Part shown: in pieces, positions 54,201 to 58,775 of the stretch
Position numbering within the stretch: position 1 is the stretch's first letter
How the letters are laid out: every line of letters begins with the position of its first letter
Source of the DNA: Puffinus mauretanicus
Taxonomy: Eukaryota; Chordata; Aves; Procellariiformes; Procellariidae
DNA: 64,000 nucleotides
Reading direction: 5' to 3'
Assembly (NCBI GenBank): GCA_023333565.1
Contig: JAJKFH010002646.1
Span: forward strand, 1,178,001 to 1,242,000
The notes under the pieces: model-generated
What the model saw: only the letters and a program-made list of their open reading frames with translations
What the model was told of the DNA's origin: nothing
The model's database searches: none
Position numbers and translations under genes: made by a program

Positions 54201-54870
54201 GTTATGGTAGAAATCACTTCACTTTCCCGCCGACTCTGATACTTGCGCACATAAACCCAGCAGAAAATTAGAATAGCCTGAAATACACAGGGAAAGATAT
54301 TGAGTTGCATAATAAGGATGTCAGAAAGCAGGTACTGAAGTTAGACCCCGTATCTTGGTATTGGTGACTGGCATAGCACCAACACACTTTTTACCCAAGC
54401 ATCAGTGCTATATTCACACACAATTCGCTCTTTGTACCTTCGCCAAGAACAGCCTGAGCAACACCAAGAGCAGCATTCACACACGGAACAGGCTACAACA
54501 CAAACAAGCAGCGCCGATCACCCAGGCAGGAAGGCACGACAGCCCCGCAGCCCCAGCTCTGGGCTCCGCTGTGCCCCACGGCACCACCGCCGAGGCACCG
54601 GCAGGAGCTGCAGGGCAGCGCTCGCTGCCGGGGCCGGCTGGGGGGCACAGGCCGAGCGAGGAGGGCAGGCGGGAAGCCTGGAGCTGGCACAGCGAGGGGC
54701 CGAGGAAGGAGGAGGGGCCAGCGGAGGGGAAGGGGGGATCCCGCCAGCCCTGGGGAAGGGAAGGGGTGCGTGACTGGGGCAGCCACGCAGCCGGGAGAGC
54801 CGCCTCTCACCAGCAGCGCCAGGCCGAAGAGGCACCATCCCGTCAGCAGCTCCGAGGCGGCCGCCGCCAT
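1..54870 (-). CDS. LMBRD1: LMBRD1, partial gene (coding exons 1-9; continues beyond the left edge)
   Basis: This span encodes the N-terminal 302 residues of LMBD1, a polytopic lysosomal membrane protein of the LMBR1-like family. In mammals it works with ABCD4 to export cobalamin from the lysosome, and its loss causes the cblF defect. Nine exons were found by matching translations to the known protein: 54811-54870, 54101-54277, 44127-44187, 27498-27595, 26437-26504, 20825-20913, 16726-16799, 2944-3069 and 225-377. They total 906 nt with every phase consistent. Hydrophobic stretches lie near residues 7-30, 42-70, 101-120, 140-160 and 188-213. Sequons are at N75, N85 and N167. The cytosolic part has YERL (229-232) and WTKF (291-294), described in the human protein as AP-2-binding signals for insulin-receptor internalisation. 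Numbering runs three behind human because the N-terminus is shorter. The remaining exons must lie to the left of the window. Confidence 0.96.
225..377 (-). CDS. LMBRD1: LMBRD1 coding exon 9 (residues 252-302)
   Basis: This 153-nt exon encodes the highly basic and acidic cytosolic stretch, including [20 protein letters not shown] and [13 protein letters not shown]. It is predicted to be helical or coiled-coil-like from its [18 protein letters not shown] pattern. WTKF at residues 291-294 is the second proposed AP-2-binding tetrapeptide. The acceptor is ACCAG and the donor GTAAAA, phase 0 at both ends. It is the last coding exon in the window; exons for the remaining four helices and the C-terminus lie beyond position 1. 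Confidence 0.96.
378..2943 (-). other. LMBRD1 intron 8
   Basis: This 2.6-kb intron is AT-rich. It contains a weak CR1 3' relic near 600-757. A C-rich run lies near 2170. I recognise nothing else. Confidence 0.9.
600..757 (+). mobile_element. Degenerate CR1 LINE 3' end
   Basis: The sequence from CAGCAGTCTCCATGG to AGGTCCCTTCCAATC and ATTCCATGAC follows the CR1 3' terminal layout on the plus strand, with many substitutions. It is an old, 5'-truncated copy within intron 8 and has no coding capacity. Confidence 0.6.
2944..3069 (-). CDS. LMBRD1: LMBRD1 coding exon 8 (residues 210-251)
   Basis: This 126-nt exon encodes the end of helix 5 ([14 protein letters not shown]) and the start of the large cytosolic loop, with [16 protein letters not shown]. 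The YERL tetrapeptide at residues 229-232 is a YxxPhi sorting signal, reported in human LMBD1 to contact the AP-2 clathrin adaptor. The acidic [10 protein letters not shown] run follows directly, as in human. The acceptor is TTTTAG and the donor GTATAG, phase 0 at both ends. Confidence 0.96.
5210..5835 (-). mobile_element. Old CR1 LINE fragment (reverse-transcriptase region)
   Basis: Read on the minus strand, the segment has the CR1 order: a relic of the finger-palm region and its ATCTGGATGATGGGGTTCA, then TTGACAGGTGGGAAG, then the [23 protein letters not shown] relic. The translation at 5317-5688 on the minus strand keeps fragments of the CR1 protein but no continuous domain. Divergence is high, so the edges are approximate and the 3' end seems to be missing. 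Confidence 0.65.
10827..11243 (-). mobile_element. CR1 LINE, 5'-truncated, intact 3' end
   Basis: The 3' terminus at 10827 is the reverse complement of the avian CR1 end, with tandem ATTCTATG octamers. The minus strand from 11241 to 10909 is an open frame of 110 codons matching the end of the CR1 reverse-transcriptase protein ([50 protein letters not shown]). This is one of the least decayed CR1 pieces here and a convenient reference for the 40.5-kb copy. It is non-functional because most of the element is absent. Confidence 0.93.
16726..16799 (-). CDS. LMBRD1: LMBRD1 coding exon 7 (end of codon 185, residues 186-209)
   Basis: This 74-nt exon encodes [20 protein letters not shown] and then ITYT, the core of helix 5, almost identical to human. 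The leading AT completes the histidine codon from exon 6. The acceptor is preceded by a long uninterrupted T tract, seen as an A run at 16803-16814 on the plus strand. The donor is GTAAGT, in phase 0. Confidence 0.95.
16923..16978. repeat. Two-copy local tandem duplication (about 30 bp)
   Basis: Copy one (16923-16952) starts ATAGTTACCAGCAACTCAG, and copy two (16953-16978) starts ATAGTTACAACTCAGATG. The second lacks four bases and has one substitution. It is a simple slippage-type duplication, about 120 bp from exon 7. Confidence 0.85.
17725..17760. repeat. Two-copy 18-bp tandem duplication
   Basis: ATTAGCCAGTTTCCATTC is followed immediately by ATTAGCTGGTTTCCATTC, two differences in 18 bases. 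No function is apparent. Confidence 0.85.
18555..19165 (+). mobile_element. Degenerate CR1 LINE 3' part
   Basis: The plus strand retains recognisable CR1 steps: CATCCTGGGCTGTATCAACAG, the [13 protein letters not shown] region (GGGAGCTAGGCTTGTTCAGC), and the 3' untranslated GGACTAGATGACCTGAGG near 19107. Several frameshifts are present and the terminal octamers are not clear. It is an old copy in intron 6. Confidence 0.75.
19528..19870 (+). mobile_element. CR1 LINE internal fragment (between endonuclease and reverse transcriptase)
   Basis: The plus-strand open frame from 19617 reads [26 protein letters not shown] and then [16 protein letters not shown]. This is the linker before the CR1 reverse-transcriptase domain. 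It corresponds to a part of CR1 upstream of the neighbouring 18.56-19.16 kb piece, so the two cannot be one collinear plus-strand insertion without rearrangement. Confidence 0.85.
20825..20913 (-). CDS. LMBRD1: LMBRD1 coding exon 6 (end of codon 155 to first base of codon 185)
   Basis: This 89-nt exon encodes [20 protein letters not shown] and then LLFEEFGSS, the luminal loop between helices 4 and 5. It corresponds to the human segment containing [21 protein letters not shown]. The NST sequon is at N167. The acceptor is TTACAG and the donor GTAAGT. It opens with the T that completes a glycine codon and closes with the C that begins a histidine codon, so both flanking phases fit. Confidence 0.95.
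20914..26436 (-). other. LMBRD1 intron 5
   Basis: This 5.5-kb intron is unique AT-rich sequence. A C run followed by a T run lies at about 22434-22482. I identified no CR1, LTR or coding sequence in it. Confidence 0.9.
26437..26504 (-). CDS. LMBRD1: LMBRD1 coding exon 5 (residues 133-154 plus two bases of codon 155)
   Basis: This 68-nt exon encodes [20 protein letters not shown] and onward, most of helix 4, closely matching the human [12 protein letters not shown] segment. The acceptor lies at a CAGCAG duplication, so a 3-nt (NAGNAG) alternative acceptor that adds or drops one glutamine is possible; I chose the upstream AG. The exon ends GG before a GTAAGT donor, and exon 6 supplies the third base of the glycine codon. 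Intron 4, upstream of it, is only 993 bp. Confidence 0.95.
26505..27497 (-). other. LMBRD1 intron 4
   Basis: This short 993-bp AT-rich intron contains no recognisable feature. Confidence 0.92.
27498..27595 (-). CDS. LMBRD1: LMBRD1 coding exon 4 (last two bases of codon 100, residues 101-132)
   Basis: This exon encodes helix 3 ([20 protein letters not shown]) followed by the acidic stretch [10 protein letters not shown], where the human protein has EEKDDDDTSK. Its first two bases, CT, complete the ACN threonine codon begun by exon 3. The donor is GTAAGT, and the exon ends in phase 0 after a leucine codon where human has a slightly different residue. The acidic cluster after the helix is characteristic of LMBD1. 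Confidence 0.95.
30787..30809. repeat. Perfect 9-bp inverted repeat with 5-nt loop
   Basis: ATTAGCCTT and AAGGCTAAT flank ACCAA. It is likely incidental, but it lies only about 35 bp from a local 28-bp-period duplication. Confidence 0.7.
30844..30891. repeat. Two-copy 28-bp-period direct repeat
   Basis: AATCCCCAAGTTCTCGCCAG (30844-30863) recurs with one mismatch at 30872-30891, separated by eight bases. It is a small local duplication and I see no function. Confidence 0.8.
32300..32875 (+). mobile_element. Old CR1 LINE 3' part
   Basis: The plus strand follows the CR1 3' half: GTGGCCAACAGCACCTTGGG, then GGGCTGCATTAGG, a TCCAGTTCTGGGCTCCCCAG stretch, the LEKRRLW region (CTTGGAGAAAAGAAGGC), and a terminal CCCTCTCCAACCTCAGCAC at about 32850. 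It is heavily mutated with many stops. It lies just upstream of a younger CR1 in the same orientation. Confidence 0.8.
33143..33918 (+). mobile_element. CR1 LINE, 5'-truncated, long open reverse-transcriptase remnant
   Basis: The open frame 33298-33831 (177 codons) gives the CR1 C-terminal reverse-transcriptase region: [76 protein letters not shown] and [19 protein letters not shown]. The 3' untranslated tail has GTTGGACTAGATGACCTTTA, ending near 33918 in a degenerate octamer. The element starts around GGTTCAACAAGGCCAAGCGC, so more than 80% of a full CR1 is missing. It is a relic, not an intact retrotransposon. Confidence 0.93.
34926..38026. repeat. CpG-dense minisatellite array, roughly 16-bp unit (CGGACCGGCCAAC / CGGACCGGTAAC)
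   Basis: About 3.1 kb of tandem units, each a core of 12-13 bp (CGGACCGGCCAAC or CGGACCGGTAAC) plus a variable spacer such as CTTTT, ACT, ACC, GC or CT. Mean spacing is about 16 bp, so there are roughly 190 units by eye. GGCCAAC units dominate the left (before about 35.5 kb) and right (after about 37.1 kb) parts, and GGTAAC units are most frequent in the middle. Each intact unit has two CpGs. The left edge is the most degenerate and includes a 30-bp pair starting GACGTGGC at 35231 and 35261. Both flanks are ordinary AT-rich intron. On the LMBRD1-sense (minus) strand the unit lacks stop codons, which creates long overlapping open frames that I do not consider genes. I could not assign it to a named repeat family. 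Confidence 0.95.
35231..35283. repeat. Divergent 30-bp sub-repeat inside the array
   Basis: GACGTGGCACTGGGACGGG (35231-35249) recurs as GACGTGGCGCTGGGGCGG at 35261. The pair lacks the canonical CCGGCCAAC core and interrupts the regular units near the left end of the minisatellite. Confidence 0.7.
40535..43660 (-). mobile_element. Long CR1 LINE (ORF1 end through 3' terminus), with many small deletions
   Basis: This is the most complete CR1 here, about 3.1 kb of the usual 4.5 kb. From 5' to 3' on the minus strand it has an ORF1 remnant with a V-I-G-D-S-L motif (about 43611-43627; the GDSL/SGNH esterase-like signature of CR1 ORF1), an FGFFDHG relic (near 43365), endonuclease remnants (43006-43197, with [11 protein letters not shown]), a linker with [20 protein letters not shown], reverse-transcriptase motifs ([20 protein letters not shown] near 41800), the FNIFIMI region near 41385-41405, and the 3' octamers at 40535. 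Frameshifts and microdeletions throughout make it inactive. Confidence 0.92.
44127..44187 (-). CDS. LMBRD1: LMBRD1 coding exon 3 (residues 80-99 plus first base of codon 100)
   Basis: This 61-nt exon encodes [20 protein letters not shown], part of the first luminal loop, and matches the human segment with one visible substitution (Asp for Asn). It contains the NVS sequon at N85. A TAG acceptor precedes it and a consensus GTAAGT donor follows. It ends one base into a threonine codon that exon 4 completes, which supports the join across the 16.5-kb intron 3. It is too short for an ORF scan and was found by similarity. Confidence 0.95.
44390..44440 (-). mobile_element. Short CR1 LINE scrap
   Basis: A stretch including CACTGTTGCCCCTTGTCCTG is identical over about 34 bases to part of the CR1 at 46028-46062 and has the same orientation. 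Flanking sequence does not continue the match. Confidence 0.6.
45781..46310 (-). mobile_element. CR1 LINE, 5'-truncated, with intact 3' tail
   Basis: The plus-strand start ATCATAGAATGGTTTGGGTT is the reverse complement of a CR1 3' end. The minus-strand translation 46215-45967 gives [31 protein letters not shown] and [19 protein letters not shown]. It differs in subfamily from the 10.8-kb and 40.5-kb copies, which carry the ATTGATTCTATG-type end with CTTACTGA before it. Confidence 0.9.
54101..54277 (-). CDS. LMBRD1: LMBRD1 coding exon 2 (residues 21-79)
   Basis: This 177-nt exon encodes 59 residues. It completes helix 1 ([10 protein letters not shown]), gives the basic turn [10 protein letters not shown], and supplies helix 2 at about residues 42-70, with the family-typical [19 protein letters not shown] ending. 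The sequence is nearly identical to the human protein. The NGT sequon at N75 falls in the luminal loop. It is bounded by a CAG acceptor and a GTATGG donor, phase 0 at both ends. Intron 1 is only 533 bp. Confidence 0.96.
54278..54810 (-). other. LMBRD1 intron 1
   Basis: This 533-bp intron shifts from GC-rich island sequence next to exon 1 to AT-rich sequence near exon 2. No other feature is seen. Confidence 0.92.
54811..54870 (-). CDS. LMBRD1: LMBRD1 coding exon 1 (start codon, residues 1-20)
   Basis: This exon encodes the N-terminus and the first half of transmembrane helix 1. The peptide starts with an alanine run, then [15 protein letters not shown], which aligns with the human N-terminus around its GWCIFGL segment. 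The start is the ATG read from 54870. It has A at -3 and G at +4, and it matches the family start. A second in-frame ATG lies 24 nt upstream at 54892-54894, with a C at +4. The exon ends in phase 0 at a GTGAGA donor. It sits inside the CpG island. Confidence 0.93.
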
Positions 54871-54986
54871 CTTCGCTTCCGCCAGCAACAGCATACCCGC
54901 CCCCGGGAGGCGGGGACTTTTAACGGGGCGGGCATCGCGTCACCATGGGGACCGGGCCTAACAACTGCCGGGCGCGCCGTGGAGTG

Positions 54987-54998
54987 TGACGTCACGTG
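54987..54998. promoter_or_regulatory. Overlapping CRE (TGACGTCA) and E-box/CLEAR-like (GTCACGTG) site
   Basis: A perfect palindromic CRE at 54987-54994 overlaps CACGTG at 54993-54998. The ten bases GTCACGTGCC (54991-55000) match the CLEAR consensus GTCACGTGAC at eight positions. The site is about 120 bp upstream of the LMBRD1 start codon, where TFEB/TFE3 sites of lysosomal genes usually lie. The motif match is directly visible; its use by TFEB or CREB is an inference. Confidence 0.6.
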
Positions 54999-57300
54999 CC
55001 TGTGCCTGTGACGGTGACAGGTAGCAGCTGGCGGCTCCTGTTCCGGTCTGGCATGTCCCGCTATCGGCGCAGCAAGCAGCAGCGAGGGGCTGGTAGCCAG
55101 GGGCTCGCCACGCGGGGACTGTCCGCCGCGTTAGTTTGTGACGCGGGAGAGGCGCGGCCGGAGGGGAAAGGTGACGAGAGCCCCTCCCACGCCCGGGGTT
55201 CGCCGCCGAACCGCGACGGGGTCGGGGGGCAGGAACGGCGGGTTGAGGGCGCATCAGGGCGATCCCCCCGCCCCGCTGGGTGAGCGGGGGCGGGGCGTGA
55301 GCCGCGGCGAGGAGCCGCTGCCGGGCGCGGCCGGGTGTCCGCAGCCCCTGCTCCCGCGTGGGGTTTGTCTGTCCTTCACCGCCCGGGAAGCGCTGGGTCC
55401 GTGGGGACTCGTGCTCAACGTGCAGCGGGAGAGGAGAAAGGGGGTTTGGGGAAAGATGCGCTAAGAGCTATCACGCACTTTCAATTTCTTGATCGTTGCT
55501 TTTCTCCGTAAAAGTACCTAAAATACGTCCCTACATCACGTACAGCTTCCTCAAGGCGCCTGGCAGGCGCGCAGGCTTTGTTAGCGTTTCGTATCCGTGC
55601 GGTTACGCGTGGAGAGATTTTCGCAGAGGGGTGGGGGGGCAGCGTGTGACGGCAACGGTGCGCACGAGGTCGGGGGCGGAGCCGTGAGGACGGGAACGTC
55701 GTCCGGCGGCGGATGGAGCGTGGTCTGGCGAGTGCGAGGGCAGTGCGGGCCATCTCCCGGAGGTGAGCGCGGCTGGCGGCTGAAGGGGCCTGGCGTGTGC
55801 GGCGGGGGGCTGGGGGGAGCCTCGCACCATGATGCCTTTGCCCCGGGCTTGACTTTACTGCGACGGCGCTGAGGAGCGAAGGGTGGAGCAGGCTCGTACC
55901 GTCAAGGGGGGTAGGCGGCCTCACCCTGGAGGGTTTAAATGGCGTGAGGTGCCCTTGAGTTAAGCGGCGGGTGCTGCGGGAGGCTCGGAGCCTACCGAGA
56001 GGGGTCGGGGGGCGGCGGTGCCGGGCCGCCGCAGCCTGTGAGGGGGCGGTGGGGGGCGGGAGCAGCCTGTGGCCGCCTAAGCGACCTCGGGGCGAGATCG
56101 TGGTCTCGCGAGAAGCCTCGCCTCAGAGCGGGGGGCGCTAACGGCCGGCGTGAGGGCGGGCATGGGGAGGGAGTCGGTGTGGGGTTAGGTGGTGCTCGGG
56201 GAAGCTCTAGCCTTGAGAGTGTGGATTTGGTGGCATAGGGAGTGAGAGAGGCTACCTTAAAGGTGCTGACAACTGTCTTACTCTTTAATTTGCTGTGAGT
56301 GCTTCATGCAGATCAGGTGCAAAGGAGTCTGCAGGAGTGCCCGACGGGTGGATTGGGAGCCATGTGCCAGAGTAGGGACTGTTGTGCTGGGTGTCTGTTT
56401 GGTGTGCGGGCGACTCGGGTGAAAATGTGCACGAGCTTTGTTAGTTCATCAGCCTCAGTACAAGAGGCTCACAGAGTTGCAGGAAGGGACCTGCCAGGGG
56501 GCAGGGGTGGCCACATTCTCATCCTGAAGCAGTAGATACTTTTGCTATGTTTCCATTTGCTGTGAGAGCAAAGGTACTCGTGAGCCAAGTAAGAGGTTGA
56601 GATTCGGGCCTTGTTTTGTAGCCTTGTGAGAAGAGACCATTTGGGGTAGGGGGAGCTTGGCCCTGGAGTGGCAAGCTTCCAGTTGCTGTGAGGCCAGTGT
56701 GAGTGACAGGAGCTTGTGGTGGCAACAGTGCACATGAACTAAGTGTGAGGTCAGGTGAGAGGTGGGACTTCTCGTGGACTCATAGCCTTGAGAGAAGGGA
56801 TCTGTTGGTGAAAGGGTTGCGAGAGCCTCACCCCAGACTGTTTTTTGCCTTTGCTGAGCCTTAATTTATTATAAGGGCTATATATGAGACAGTAGTGTGT
56901 GGTGGTGCTCGTGAGCTATATCTGGGGCATCTCAGGTGGACTCGTTCTCTCAGGAGAAGGTATCTGATGGTGTGTGTGGTGGAACAGCTTTGTCATGAAG
57001 TCGCTGATATCTTTGCTGGGCTTCAATTTACTGTGAAAGTGTTGTGATGACACTCATAAGCTATATGTGGGGTGGTTGGGGGCAGCAGGAGTTCAGATGG
57101 GCTTGCAGCTTTGCAAGAAAGGACCTTTGTCTGAGGAGACAGGAGAATTGGAAGCTTCCCCTCAGAGTAGTGGACACGTGCTATACTTCTGTCTTGTCAG
57201 GGCAGTGTGGAGGGCACTAGCATTCATAAGTCAAGTGATAATGGAGTTGAGGAGGGTTCTGAAGAGCTTGTAAACCTTGTAGGTTGATACCTACAGGGGG

Positions 57301-58429
57301 TGTGTTGGCTCGTGGAGGGTGACGTGGGTTGACCCTGGCTGGATGCCAGGTGCTCATCAAAGCTGCTCTATCAATCCCCCTCCTCAACTGGACAGGGGAG
57401 AGAAAATATAACAAAAAGTTTGTGGGTCAAGATAAGGACAGGGAGATCACTCACCAATTACTTGCACAGGCAAAACAGACTGGGCTTGGGGAAAAATTAA
57501 TTTAATTTATTAGCAATCAAATCAGAGTAGGATAATGAGAAATAAAACCAAATCTTAAAAACACCTTCTCCCCCACCCCTCCCTTCTTCCTGAGCTCAAC
57601 TTCAGTCCCAATTTTCTCTACCTCCTCCCCCCCAAGTGGTGCAGGGGGACAGGGAATGGGGGCTTTGGACAGTTCATCACATATTGTTTCTGCCACTTCT
57701 TCCTCCTCAGGGGAGGACTCCTCACGCTCTTCCCCTGCGCCAGTGTGGGGTCCCTCCACAGGAGACAGTCCTCCACAAACTTCTCCAACGTGTGTCCTTC
57801 CCACGGGCTGCAGTTCTTCACGAACTGCCCCAGCGTGGGTCCCTTCCACAGGGTGCAGTCCTTCAGGAACAGACTGCTCCAGTGTGGGTTCCCCACACGG
57901 TCACAAGTCCTGCCAGTGAATCTGCTCCAGCGGTGGGCTCCTCTCTCTCCACGGGTCCACAGGTCCTGCCAGGAGCCTGCTCCAGCACGGGCTTCCCACA
58001 GCGTCACAGCCTCCTTTGGGCACATGCACCTGCTCTGGCGTGGGGTCCTCCACGGGCTGCAGGTGGATATCTGCTCCACCATTAACCTCCATGGGCTGCA
58101 GGAGGAATCTCTGCTCTGGCACCTGGAGCACCTCCTCCCCCTGCTTCTTCACTGACCTTGGTGTCTGCAGAGCTGTTTCACATATTCTCACTCCTTTCTT
58201 CTGGCTGCTGTTATTTTGCAGCAGTTTCCCCCCCCCCCCGTCTTAAATATGTTATCCCAGAGGCGCTGCCACCGTCACTCATGGGCTCAGCCTTGGCCAG
58301 TGGCAGGTCTGTCTTGGAACCGGCTGGCATTGGCTCTATCAGGCATAAGGGAAGCTTCTAGCAGCTTCTCGGAGAAGCCACCCCTGTAGCTCCCCCACTA
58401 CCAAAACCTTGCCACGCAAACCCAATACA
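57301..58429 (-). mobile_element. Solo LTR of an avian endogenous retrovirus
   Basis: On the minus strand the element begins TGTATTGGGTTTGCGTGG and ends CCAACACA, giving the TG...CA ends of a retroviral LTR, 1129 bp long. A TATA-like TATTTAAG (58242-58249) follows the U3 portion, and an AATAAA polyadenylation signal lies at 57506-57511. Flanks GGGGG (57296-57300) and GAGGG (58430-58434) could be a 5-bp target duplication with one mismatch. I recognise the sequence as a common bird LTR but cannot name the family with certainty (ERVL-like is a guess). No gag, pol or env sequence is present. Confidence 0.82.
57740..58100. repeat. Internal imperfect tandem repeats of the LTR
   Basis: A CTCCAGTGTGGGTCCC / CCACGGGCTGCAG-like phrase recurs about every 40-60 bp, for example near 57742, 57790, 57827, 57871, 57928, 57984 and 58034. 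Such U3/R-internal repeats account for the overlapping proline- and serine-rich open frames here, which are not genes. Confidence 0.75.
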
Positions 58430-58775
58430 GAGGGAAGTGTTGCTTGCAGGGGCAAATACCTGTACCATGTGTTAACTTACTCTGAGGGCAGTGCAGGTGG
58501 AAGCAGAGTGCAGTGGTTATTCACAAGCTGCTTGGATGGTTGGTCATGGGTGCAGTTTTGTAGCGTTGCAAGAAAGGGCCCGCTGGTGGAGAAGTGGTGT
58601 TGTTTGGGAGGCTCATTCTGGAGGGGCAGATGCTTATGCTGGGTTTCCGTTTGGTGTGAGGGCACAGGCAGCAGGCAGGTGGCTGTGCAGTGGCTGTGGT
58701 GCTCATGAGCCAAGTGAAGGACAGTTCATGGCAATCCAGGTGGGCTCGTAGTCTGATGAGAAGAGCAGCAGATGC

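Larger units (their letters stand above)
54490..56240. promoter_or_regulatory. CpG-island promoter of LMBRD1
   Basis: Base composition changes abruptly from the AT-rich gene body to GC-rich, CpG-dense sequence across exon 1 and about 1.3 kb upstream. GC-box (Sp1-type) runs occur, for example around 55282-55300. There is no obvious TATA box close to the ATG. The island extends far upstream of exon 1, so divergent transcription is plausible. Island edges are judged by eye. No coding exon of a second gene could be recognised here; the ORFs inside are of the kind any GC-rich island produces. Confidence 0.85.
56285..58775. repeat. Degenerate tandem array, period about 160 bp, interrupted by an LTR
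   Basis: Two anchors recur in the same order. The first is a TTTGCTGTGAGGGCA-like block at about 56291, 56401, 56558, 56684, 56868, 57029, 57195, 58479 and 58652. The second is a CTCATGAGCCAAGTG-like block at about 56575, 56730, 56905, 57050, 57222, 58522 and 58703. Between them are variants of GTAGCCTTGTGAGAAGGGACC. Spacings mostly fall between 150 and 185 bp. Copies are highly diverged. The array starts right at the upstream edge of the CpG island. The LTR at 57301-58429 sits inside it, so the array predates that insertion. Confidence 0.8.

Noticed and set aside
54355..55464. Overlapping open frames of 100-218 codons in the GC-rich region
   Set aside because: They arise on both strands from low stop-codon frequency in a CpG island, lack recognisable domains and overlap LMBRD1 exon 1 and its promoter.
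57517..58191. Open frames of 76-154 codons on both strands around 57.5-58.2 kb
   Set aside because: They lie wholly inside the solo LTR and its internal tandem repeats, and no retroviral protein motif is present.
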